DNA of 59,803 bases. It comes from Bacteroidales bacterium M5. GTDB taxonomy: Bacteria > Bacteroidota > Bacteroidia > Bacteroidales > Muribaculaceae. Under the pieces are notes generated by a model. The model had not been told where the DNA came from and made no database searches. It saw nothing but the letters and a program-made list of their open reading frames with translations. The stretch spans positions 1 through 59,803 of the forward strand of contig LUJP01000076.1 in assembly GCA_001689535.1 (NCBI GenBank). The letters run 5' to 3'. Below, piece after piece: positions 52,777 through 59,803 of this stretch; the stretch's first letter is position 1; each line of letters begins with the position of its first letter. A program made the position numbers and the translations under genes.

Positions 52777-53736
52777 ATGAAAAAAACTATATTGCTCGCT
52801 ATTCTGGCAGTCAGCGCCATGACAGTCTCCGCACAGGGGCGTCGAAGCCTGCGCATCAACGAAGTGATGGTGCAGAACGACAGCAACTATATGGACGACT
52901 ATGGCCGCCGTTCAGGATGGATAGAGCTCTTCAACACAAACCACGCTCCACTCAACATCTCGAGCGTGTTTATCACCAACAATCCGGCCACGCTCAACCC
53001 CGACCTCAGCGTCAAGGAACGCAAGGCCATGATGTATGCCGTGCCTCTGGGAGATGTCCTCACCAAAATGCCCAAACGCCAGCACGTGGTGTTCTGGGCC
53101 GACGGACGTCCGACCCTTGGCACCTTCCACACCAATTTTGTACTGGCACCCGGAACTGAAAACTGGATAGGAGTGTTTGACGCCGACGGCCGCACACTCA
53201 TCGACTCCGTTACCGTACCCGCCTACCTCACCGCCAACCAGTCGTACGCCCGCATTGCCGACGGCGTGAACCTCGCTGACGGCAAGGAACTCGGCTCTGC
53301 TGCCTGGGAAATCCGCGACGACTCTCCCGGCAAGCCCGTAACCCCGAGCTCAGCCAACAAAATCCGCGAGACAAACGATAAAATCGAAATGTTCTCGGAA
53401 ATAGACAAAAACGGATTCGCTATGGCTATAATGGCTATGGGTATTGTATTCACGGCGCTGTTGCTCCTCTGCCTGTGCTTCTCGGCCATAAGCCGCATAG
53501 GCGCCGCTGCTTCATCGCGCAACAAGGCCAAGACCCACGGAATGAGCACCAAAGAGCTCGCCCGCGAAGAGCGCAATGATTCCGGCGAGGCTATCGCCGC
53601 AATTGCCATGGCTCTCCACGAACATCTTGATGCCCACGACCGCGAGAACACCGTGCTGACCATCAACAAGGTGAAACGCGCTTACTCGCCGTGGAACTCC
53701 AAAATCTACAATATGCGTCATCTCCCCAACCAGTAA
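52777..53736 (+). CDS. OadG-type sodium pump gamma subunit with lamin-tail domain
   Basis: This 319-residue protein fuses two parts. A signal peptide (about 20 residues) is followed by a roughly 120-residue beta-rich domain of the lamin-tail type (LRINEVMVQNDSNYMDDYGRRSGWIELFNTNHAPLNIS). After residue 200 comes one strongly hydrophobic helix (MAIMAMGIVFTALLLLCLCFSAISRIG), the membrane anchor of OadG/MmdD subunits. The C-terminal soluble part ends with INKVKRAYSPWNSKIYNMRHLP, typical for this subunit. It should sit in the inner membrane with the lamin-tail domain in the periplasm, and link the carboxyltransferase to the beta subunit. Confidence 0.85.
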   Translation: MKKTILLAILAVSAMTVSAQGRRSLRINEVMVQNDSNYMDDYGRRSGWIELFNTNHAPLNISSVFITNNPATLNPDLSVKERKAMMYAVPLGDVLTKMPKRQHVVFWADGRPTLGTFHTNFVLAPGTENWIGVFDADGRTLIDSVTVPAYLTANQSYARIADGVNLADGKELGSAAWEIRDDSPGKPVTPSSANKIRETNDKIEMFSEIDKNGFAMAIMAMGIVFTALLLLCLCFSAISRIGAAASSRNKAKTHGMSTKELAREERNDSGEAIAAIAMALHEHLDAHDRENTVLTINKVKRAYSPWNSKIYNMRHLPNQ

Positions 53737-53761
53737 CAACCCAATCCTAACGAATCTACAA

Positions 53762-54199
53762 ATGAAAGAATACAAGTATAAAATCAATGGCAACAGCTAC
53801 AAAGTAGCCATTGGCGATATTGACAACAATATCGCACAGGTTGAAGTCAACGGCATCCCCTACAAAGTGGAACTCGACAACGCCAAGAAACCTGTGAGCA
53901 TCATTAACGCTCCCCGCCCCTCGGCCGCTCCCCGCACCGAGACCGGAGGTAAGGTCATCAGCAAGCCTGCCGTGGCCGCCGGTCCCGGCCGTAAGGTAGT
54001 AGCTCCCCTCCCCGGCACTGTCCTGTCAGTAAATGTATCGGTGGGCGACGTAGTCAAAGCTGCCGACACTGTTCTCGTGCTCGAGGCCATGAAGATGGAA
54101 AACGCCATCCATGCAGGCTACGACGGCAAGGTTACATCGATTGCCGTAAAGGCCGGCGATGCCGTTCTTGAGGGTGCGACTCTCGTCACCATAGAATAA
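53762..54199 (+). CDS. mmdC: Biotin carboxyl carrier subunit
   Basis: This 145-residue biotinyl-domain protein carries the carboxyl group between the transferase and the membrane pump. The biotin lysine is Lys111 in VLEAMKMENAIHAG. The N-terminal half (YKYKINGNSYKVAIGDI) matches the usual beta domain of this family, and a Pro/Ala-rich linker with RPSAAPRTETGG precedes the biotinyl domain. It follows the gamma subunit by 25 bp. Confidence 0.93.
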   Translation: MKEYKYKINGNSYKVAIGDIDNNIAQVEVNGIPYKVELDNAKKPVSIINAPRPSAAPRTETGGKVISKPAVAAGPGRKVVAPLPGTVLSVNVSVGDVVKAADTVLVLEAMKMENAIHAGYDGKVTSIAVKAGDAVLEGATLVTIE

Positions 54200-54280
54200 A
54201 ATCCGGAATGAGCGGGGCGCACGTTCCGATGTGCCGCTCCCTGCCTCCATTGTCAAACTAAAGAAAACTTATTATTCAAC

Positions 54281-55444
54281 ATGGACATTAGTTTTGGTGA
54301 TTTCATGATGCAGAATCTTACAGAATTCTGGCATCTCACCGGATTTTACAACGCCACATTCAAGCATTTCGTGATGCTTGCCGTGGGTCTGTTCTTTATC
54401 TGGCTCGCCATCAAAAAAGACTTCGAACCAATGTTGCTCGTGCCGATTGGTTTCGGTATGCTCATTGGCAATATACCCTTCAACACCGAAGCCGGTCTCG
54501 AAATAGGCATCTATGAGGAAGGGTCAGTGCTCAATATCCTCTACAACGGCGTAAGTGCCGGCTGGTATCCGCCGCTCATATTCCTTGGAATTGGCGCCAT
54601 GACCGACTTCTCGGCCCTGATTGCCAATCCCAAACTCATGCTTATCGGAGCAGCCGCTCAGTTCGGCATCTTCGGCGCATATATGGTAGCCCTGGCTCTG
54701 GGATTCTCACCCGACCAGGCCGGTGCAATCGCCATCATCGGCGGTGCCGACGGCCCGACGGCTATCTTCCTGTCGTCAAAGCTCGCCCCGAACCTGATGG
54801 GTGCAATCGCCGTATCGGCCTATTCCTACATGGCTCTTGTTCCCGTGATCCAGCCGCCGTTGATGCGTCTGTTCACAACGAAAAAAGAACGCCTTATACG
54901 AATGAAGCCCGCACGTGCCGTGTCGCAGAACGAAAAGATCATATTCCCCATCGTAGGCATGCTCCTGACATGCTTCGTCGTGCCCTCAGGCCTGCCGCTG
55001 CTGGGAATGCTGTTCTTCGGTAACCTCCTGCGCGAATGCGGAGTCACCACACGTCTGGCCAAAACAGCCTCCAACGCACTCACCGACATAGTCACAATAC
55101 TCCTCGGAATGACTGTCGGCGCATCCACACAGGCTTCGCAGTTCCTCACACCACAGACTATATTCATTTTCTTCCTCGGATTCATGGCCTTCATAATAGC
55201 TTCGTCGTCGGGCGTGCTCTTCGTCAAGCTCTTTAACCTGCTTCTTCCGAAAGACAAGAAAATCAACCCGCTTATCGGCAATGCCGGAGTATCGGCAGTA
55301 CCCATGTCGGCACGCATATCCAACAATCTCGGACTGGAATATGACCCGTCCAACTATCTGCTGATGCACGCAATGGGGCCAAACGTAGCCGGTGTGATCG
55401 GCTCTGCCGTAGCTGCCGGTGTCCTGCTCGGATTCCTGGCCTGA
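54281..55444 (+). CDS. mmdB: Sodium ion-translocating decarboxylase beta subunit
   Basis: This 387-residue membrane protein of OadB/MmdB type decarboxylates carboxybiotin and pumps Na+ outwards. About nine or ten hydrophobic segments include GIGAMTDFSALIANPKLMLIGAAAQFGIFGAYM, GAIAIIGGADGPTAIFLSSKLAP with the conserved GADGPT loop, and the C-terminal NLGLEYDPSNYLLMHAMGPNVAGVIGSAVAAG. This completes the operon mce-mmdA-gamma-mmdC-mmdB, which couples propionate formation to a sodium gradient. Confidence 0.96.
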   Translation: MDISFGDFMMQNLTEFWHLTGFYNATFKHFVMLAVGLFFIWLAIKKDFEPMLLVPIGFGMLIGNIPFNTEAGLEIGIYEEGSVLNILYNGVSAGWYPPLIFLGIGAMTDFSALIANPKLMLIGAAAQFGIFGAYMVALALGFSPDQAGAIAIIGGADGPTAIFLSSKLAPNLMGAIAVSAYSYMALVPVIQPPLMRLFTTKKERLIRMKPARAVSQNEKIIFPIVGMLLTCFVVPSGLPLLGMLFFGNLLRECGVTTRLAKTASNALTDIVTILLGMTVGASTQASQFLTPQTIFIFFLGFMAFIIASSSGVLFVKLFNLLLPKDKKINPLIGNAGVSAVPMSARISNNLGLEYDPSNYLLMHAMGPNVAGVIGSAVAAGVLLGFLA

Positions 55445-55501
55445 TAACAAGAATCGACGGTCGGCAGAACAACACTGCCGGACACGCCCCGATAACATCG
55501 A

Positions 55502-55539
55502 AATCCCCGCCGGGGCAACAAGAATCCCCGGCGGGGATT
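55502..55539 (+). terminator. Hairpin after mmdB
   Basis: A perfect 14-bp GC-rich stem (AATCCCCGCCGGGG at 55502-55515, complement at 55526-55539) with a 10-base loop lies about 60 bp after mmdB. There is only a weak T-run after it, but the strength of the stem suggests it ends the operon transcript. Confidence 0.65.
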
Positions 55540-55684
55540 CCATTACAAAGTGTTACATAGCGGTGACAAACGCAAAAAGTATTTAAACCTTTTAATTTTT
55601 GCCAACTATCCCGCAATAATGCGGTTATAATTACAAAACGCAAAGAAAAACCAATACTCTCACACCTATAAACGATAGCCAACG

Positions 55685-56041
55685 ATGATCACCCGACAGG
55701 TAATACAGACCCTATACAAAAAATACTCGCGCCGTCCGGCAAGCCCCGACTGCCTCGACATGCCTCTGCTATTCGACTGTGCCGGGCACCACAACATAGT
55801 CATCGACATGGACGGCCCCGTCGATATGCTCGTCATAAACAGCATCGATCCGGCATCACCGTTCCACAACATACCTCTCAACCGAATACACGCGATAGTA
55901 CCATTCGAAGAATGGGTGGCCATCGTACTCCATACATCAATAATATTCCTGAACCGCAAATCGTCCAAAGCCAGCATCGACATACGAATGGACGAACCAT
56001 CTCTAATGGAAAAAATAAAAGGGATTTTCAATAAAGACTGA
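55685..56041 (+). CDS. Hypothetical protein
   Basis: I do not recognise this 118-residue protein. It has no signal peptide, two mildly hydrophobic stretches (MDGPVDMLVINSI, WVAIVLHTSIIFLNRK), and a basic C-terminal end. Codon choice resembles the neighbours. It stands alone, 240 bp after mmdB and converging on malate dehydrogenase with a 208-bp gap, in which I see only weak hairpins. Confidence 0.55.
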   Translation: MITRQVIQTLYKKYSRRPASPDCLDMPLLFDCAGHHNIVIDMDGPVDMLVINSIDPASPFHNIPLNRIHAIVPFEEWVAIVLHTSIIFLNRKSSKASIDIRMDEPSLMEKIKGIFNKD

Positions 56042-56249
56042 ACCGGCAAGCCACATAAACAAATACACAACCCGTTCCGATGCGGTTTTTGCAGCAATCC
56101 TGCAGAAATCGCGTTTTTTGTAATTATATTCCCTGAAAGAGCACAACAATGCGCCGAAAAACTCGGACTCAACCGCCCGTACACACGCGGCAAGGGCGAT
56201 ATGCCATCCAAGACATACCGCCCTTACACAAATCCGGCACTGAAAATTC

Positions 56250-57251
56250 TCAGCGTATATTGGGATTGATATCATGCCAGCGTTCGACCGGAGGCAGCAC
56301 ACCCATTGCAATCACCTCGTCGCGCAATTTGCACAGATGATGATAGCTCCGGTCCAGCTCCTTGCGCTCCTCGGCAGTTCCGCCTACCGGATGCACCGTC
56401 ACGCCGTTGCCGTCGATAGTAGTTTCGGCAGCCATCATGATATGATTGTATGTCCCGTTGTCGATATAGGCTCCGGCAGGCCATGTGAAAGCCTTGCCAC
56501 CCATAGCCGCGGCAATCATCTCTATCGAGATATAAGCCGGACTCTGGAACGACGAACGTCCGCGGAGGTCGATTATATGCTTGCCGCCCTGTATAACCCT
56601 CTGTCTGATCTCCTCCCACTCCTGCCGGGGAAGAGCCTGAGTCCCGATAAGCTCCGACAGCGGCTTGCCGGCCACCTTTGCCGTAGAAGCAAAGACCGCC
56701 ATCTGCTCTCCGTGACCTCCATATGTACGGCAACCCGTAACCTCGTCAGGCGACACTCGGAAATATTTGGCAAGTTCCGAACGCAGACGCGTGCTGTCCA
56801 GAGCCGCAAGCGTGGTCACCTGCGACGGTTTGAGTCCTGAATATATAAGAGTTATAAGCCCCGTTATATCCGCCGGGTTGAACACCACCACCACATGCTT
56901 CACATCAGGACAGTATTGACGCACTTTCTTTCCGAAATCCTCCGCTATCAGGGCGTTGCCCTTAAGCAGATCCTCGCGGGTCATGCCGGCCTTTCTTGCC
57001 GCACCGCCGGAACTTACAATGTACGCCGCTCCCGTCAGAGCTTCTTTTTCATCGGAAGTATAAGTGAGATTGAAGCCGGCCATGCCGCTGTGGAGCAGTT
57101 CCTCGGCCACTCCCTCCAAAGCCGGGGCATAAGGATCATAAAGACAGATATTGGGAGTAAGACGCATCATCATGGCCGTCTGTGCCATATTGGAGCCTAT
57201 CATGCCGGCCGCGCCGACAATCACAAGCTTTTCATCAGTAAGAAAATTCAT
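56250..57251 (-). CDS. mdh: Malate dehydrogenase
   Basis: This 333-residue NAD-dependent enzyme interconverts malate and oxaloacetate on the reductive branch to succinate. The Rossmann motif KLVIVGAAGMIGSNMAQT is near the N-terminus, the substrate-binding arginines lie in SSGGAARKAGMTRED, and the catalytic His in CRTYGGHGEQMAVF. I chose the ATG at 57251 (MNFLTDEKLVIVG). The longer frame from 57296 adds 15 residues with no family resemblance. It faces away from the fumarate reductase operon, whose product uses the same carbon flow. Confidence 0.94.
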   Translation of the reverse strand: MNFLTDEKLVIVGAAGMIGSNMAQTAMMMRLTPNICLYDPYAPALEGVAEELLHSGMAGFNLTYTSDEKEALTGAAYIVSSGGAARKAGMTREDLLKGNALIAEDFGKKVRQYCPDVKHVVVVFNPADITGLITLIYSGLKPSQVTTLAALDSTRLRSELAKYFRVSPDEVTGCRTYGGHGEQMAVFASTAKVAGKPLSELIGTQALPRQEWEEIRQRVIQGGKHIIDLRGRSSFQSPAYISIEMIAAAMGGKAFTWPAGAYIDNGTYNHIMMAAETTIDGNGVTVHPVGGTAEERKELDRSYHHLCKLRDEVIAMGVLPPVERWHDINPNIR

Positions 57252-57390
57252 GATATAATAAAAAATTAATGTTGTACTATGTATAACATCCGGCATCTGA
57301 AAAAGTCGGCATCAGCAATAAAAAAATTTGCAAAGAACACCCAAAGCCGGAAAAGGCGTCCGAATTTGTTAAAGAATTTTTTCTTTAATT

Positions 57391-57422
57391 CTTGCCACAT
57401 CGCTTAAATTACATTAAATTTG
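57391..57422 (+). promoter_or_regulatory. Promoter for the fumarate reductase operon
   Basis: TAAATTTG at 57415-57422 is an exact -7 match. CTTG at 57391-57394, 20 bases before it, matches three of four -33 positions. Transcription should start about 68 bases before the first start codon. Confidence 0.55.
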
Positions 57423-57496
57423 CAGGACATTAGCTGCATAATAATACCAATCCGACAAGCAACAAATTAACATAATCAATTAAAATCAATCATCCT

Positions 57497-58531
57497 ATGT
57501 GGTTAACAAGCTCATCTATAGGACGAAAGTTTGTGATGGCAATCACAGGCGTCTGCCTCGTCCTATTCGTAACTTTTCACGTGTTGATGAACTCTGTGGC
57601 ACTCCTGTGGCCCGCAGCCTATAATGTGATCTGCGAGTTCCTCGGAGCCAACTGGTATGCCCTTGTGGCATCCATGGGTCTGGCCGCCCTCTTCATCATC
57701 CACATCATCTACGCTCTATGGCTGACAGTCCAGAACCGCCGTGCGCGCGGCGCCGACCGTTACGCCGTCAACTCGCGTCCAAAGCAGGTCGAATGGTCAT
57801 CCAAGAACATGCTTGTCCTCGGCATCGTAGTCCTGGCATTCCTCGGAGTGCACATGACCCAGTTCTGGGCCAAGATGCAGCTTCAGGAACTCATCTCCCA
57901 CGACCTCACCGCACTGCCCGAAGTAGGTGGCGCTCCCGCCGCTCCCGTGTTCGGAACTCTGTTCCTGCAGCTCGCTTTCCAGCAGTGGTGGACTCCAATA
58001 GTCTACATCATCGGCTTTATCGCACTCTGGTTCCACATGAACCACGGTTTCTGGTCGATGTTCCACACCATCGGCTGGAACAACAATATATGGCTCGGCC
58101 GTCTTAAAAACATCGCCTGCTGGTGGACATCGATCGTAGTGATACTCTTCACCGCACAGGCAATACTATTCACAGTGCAGGCACGCAGCAACTTCTTCAC
58201 TACCGACGTAGCTCTGCAGGAACAGTACGCAGGCTTCTGGGGCGAACGCGCAGAAGCAATCCAGGAAAACTTTCAGGCCGAACTCAGCGCCGTGCAGCAG
58301 AGCGCCGAAGCCGAAGGTCAGCAGGCCGTACAGACCGCTTCCATCAAATTCTTCGCCGAACAGGGCAAAGGCTATCTCGAACAGGCTCAGGCAATAGCGA
58401 ATGCAGTCGAGAAACAGTGCCCCGACGTAAAGACCAAAGAAACTGAAGGCGTCAAAGAATTCGTGCAGCGACTCGACCGCACAATACAGTATGCCGAACA
58501 GATGAACAAAACTAACGAAACAAACAAATAA
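57497..58531 (+). CDS. Succinate dehydrogenase/fumarate reductase cytochrome b subunit with long C-terminal extension
   Basis: This 344-residue protein is the di-haem membrane anchor of a B-type complex that moves electrons from menaquinol to fumarate. Five membrane helices are visible up to about residue 230, with candidate haem His in LFVTFHVLMNSV, FIIHIIYALW, FLGVHMTQFW and ALWFHMNHGFWSMFHTIGW. Bacteroides homologues end soon after helix five. This one continues for about 113 residues in a Gln/Glu/Ala-rich helical stretch. If the topology follows Wolinella FrdC, that part is periplasmic. The flavoprotein gene follows after 10 bp. Confidence 0.9.
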   Translation: MWLTSSSIGRKFVMAITGVCLVLFVTFHVLMNSVALLWPAAYNVICEFLGANWYALVASMGLAALFIIHIIYALWLTVQNRRARGADRYAVNSRPKQVEWSSKNMLVLGIVVLAFLGVHMTQFWAKMQLQELISHDLTALPEVGGAPAAPVFGTLFLQLAFQQWWTPIVYIIGFIALWFHMNHGFWSMFHTIGWNNNIWLGRLKNIACWWTSIVVILFTAQAILFTVQARSNFFTTDVALQEQYAGFWGERAEAIQENFQAELSAVQQSAEAEGQQAVQTASIKFFAEQGKGYLEQAQAIANAVEKQCPDVKTKETEGVKEFVQRLDRTIQYAEQMNKTNETNK

Positions 58532-58541
58532 ACTCAGAGAT

Positions 58542-59803
58542 ATGGCACAGAAACTCAACCTTGAGGGCATGATTGACTCCAGCCCCATCATGCAGGAATT
58601 CGCCGATGTCGAATCCTCCAAGCTTCCGGAGTATCAGCTCGACTCGAAAATTCCTGAAGGTCCTGTCGCTGAGAAATGGACCAACTACAAAGCCCACCAG
58701 CATCTGGTGAACCCCGCCAACAAACGCAACCTCGACATAATCGTCGTAGGAACAGGTCTGGCCGGCGCATCCGCCGCATCAACCCTCGGCGAAATGGGCT
58801 TCAACGTCTATAACTTCTGCATTCAGGACAGCCCCCGCCGCGCACACTCCATCGCCGCACAGGGAGGTATCAACGCAGCTAAGAACTACCAGAACGACGG
58901 CGACTCCGTATATCGCCTCTTCTACGATACAGTCAAAGGCGGCGACTTCCGCTCCCGCGAAGCCAACGTATACCGCCTCGCCGAAGTATCGGCCAACATC
59001 ATCGACCAGTGCGTGGCACAAGGCGTTCCTTTCGCACGCGAATACGGCGGCCTGCTCGCCAACCGCTCTTTCGGCGGAGCACAGGTATCCCGCACATTTT
59101 ATGCCAAGGGACAGACCGGCCAGCAGCTCCTGCTCGGAGCATACTCGTCGCTCAACCGCCAGATACAGAAAGGCACCGTGCGCTCATTCAACCGTCGCGA
59201 GATGCTCGACATCGTGATCATCGACGGACGCGCACGCGGCATCATCGTCCGCAACCTCGTAACCGGTGAAATCGAACGCTACGCCGCCCACGCCGTCGTA
59301 CTCGCCACAGGCGGATACGGCCGCGCATTCTTCCTCTCGACCAATGCTATGGGCTGCAACGGCTCAGCCGCAATCCAGGCTTTCAAGAAAGGCGCATACC
59401 TGGCAAACCTCGCTTTCACTCAGATCCACCCCACCTGTATCCCCGTCCACGGCGAAGACCAGTCGAAACTCACACTTATGAGTGAATCGCTCCGAAACGA
59501 CGGTCGCATCTGGGTACCCGCCAAGAAAGAAGACGCCGAAGCAATACGCGCCGGAAAGAAAAAACCCACCGACATTCCCGACGAGGACCGCGACTTCTAC
59601 CTCGAACGCCGCTATCCGGCTTTCGGCAACCTCTGCCCGCGCGACATCGCAAGCCGCGCAGCCAAAGAACGCTGCGACGCCGGCTACGGTGTAGGAACCG
59701 GAAATGCCGTTTACCTTGACTTCAAGTACGCCATCCAGCGTCTTGGTGAGGACGTTGTACGCGACCGCTACGGAAACCTCTTCGACATGTACCAGATGAT
59801 TTC
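58542..59803 (+). CDS. Fumarate reductase/succinate dehydrogenase flavoprotein subunit (partial)
   Basis: The open frame starts at the ATG at 58542 and runs to the edge of the window, giving 420 residues with no stop. The FAD motif is DIIVVGTGLAGASAASTLGE and the flavin-linking His is in RRAHSIAAQGGINAA. The substrate loop is PTCIP with the active-site region after it. It lies 10 bp after the cytochrome b gene. Compared with Bacteroides proteins, which begin near DSKIPEGP, there are about 32 extra N-terminal residues (MAQKLNLEGMIDSSP and following), so either the protein has an added segment or the true start is a later codon. Confidence 0.95.
   Translation, partial: MAQKLNLEGMIDSSPIMQEFADVESSKLPEYQLDSKIPEGPVAEKWTNYKAHQHLVNPANKRNLDIIVVGTGLAGASAASTLGEMGFNVYNFCIQDSPRRAHSIAAQGGINAAKNYQNDGDSVYRLFYDTVKGGDFRSREANVYRLAEVSANIIDQCVAQGVPFAREYGGLLANRSFGGAQVSRTFYAKGQTGQQLLLGAYSSLNRQIQKGTVRSFNRREMLDIVIIDGRARGIIVRNLVTGEIERYAAHAVVLATGGYGRAFFLSTNAMGCNGSAAIQAFKKGAYLANLAFTQIHPTCIPVHGEDQSKLTLMSESLRNDGRIWVPAKKEDAEAIRAGKKKPTDIPDEDRDFYLERRYPAFGNLCPRDIASRAAKERCDAGYGVGTGNAVYLDFKYAIQRLGEDVVRDRYGNLFDMYQMI

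Overview
This window looks like a chromosomal segment of an anaerobic gut Bacteroidales, most likely Muribaculaceae. Supporting signs are -7 promoter boxes of the Bacteroidetes form TAnnTTTG, Bacteroidales-specific families (DUF4421, DUF4924, a long NusB, lamin-tail/OadG), and an anaerobic physiology (NrdDG, Na+-pumping methylmalonyl-CoA decarboxylase, fumarate reductase, menaquinone synthesis). A family-level name is an inference from gene content and base composition. I saw no tRNA, rRNA, CRISPR array or intact insertion sequence.

Layout. (1) 1-1300: one uncharacterised gene and a low-complexity spacer. (2) 12602 down to 1318, minus strand: a tightly packed surface-polysaccharide operon. 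Its first gene is an unusual fusion of a catalytically dead tyrosine-recombinase fold with a NusG/UpxY-type antiterminator. Then come a flippase, UDP-galactopyranose mutase, two GT4 and three GT2 glycosyltransferases, two hexapeptide acyltransferases and an EpsG-like polymerase, ending at a strong terminator. The part from 8500 to 1318 is visibly AT-richer than the rest and looks acquired. (3) 16950 down to 12857, minus strand: a second flippase-mutase pair with a GlfT-like galactofuranosyltransferase and a thioredoxin-like lipoprotein. The two mutase genes are nearly identical and flank the fusion regulator. (4) 17028-33919: housekeeping genes, including a MscS channel, rfbD, prfC, aspartokinase-thrC, an acyltransferase, an omega-amidase, sppA, lpxK, a purine nucleoside phosphorylase, thiL, a lipoprotein serpin and an enlarged nusB. 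(5) 33972-35932: yajC, ybbR-like and coaE. (6) 40495 down to 35953: menaquinone genes menD-B-C-E without menF. (7) 40805-44523: nrdD-nrdG, DUF4924 and a sugar mutarotase. (8) 46769 down to 44541: a bile-salt-hydrolase-like enzyme with a DUF4421 outer-membrane protein. (9) 46886-50268: a FucU/RbsD-like protein, a 620-bp spacer with a perfect inverted repeat, an ABM monooxygenase and dnaK. (10) 50657-55444: the Na+-dependent methylmalonyl-CoA decarboxylase operon. (11) 55685-59803: a hypothetical gene, malate dehydrogenase and the start of the fumarate reductase operon.

How the genes work together. Glf, the GlfT-like transferase and two flippases point to one or two galactofuranose-containing surface glycans. 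The fusion regulator is placed like UpxY, first in its operon, and probably keeps RNA polymerase processive through about 11 kb. Malate dehydrogenase, fumarate reductase, menaquinone synthesis, methylmalonyl-CoA epimerase and the decarboxylase together form much of the succinate/propionate fermentation route of gut Bacteroidales. The most notable observations are the recombinase-NusG fusion, the duplicated flippase-mutase module around it, a one-base frameshift in an acetyltransferase, an internal duplication in NusB, and a roughly 113-residue extension on the fumarate reductase cytochrome b subunit.
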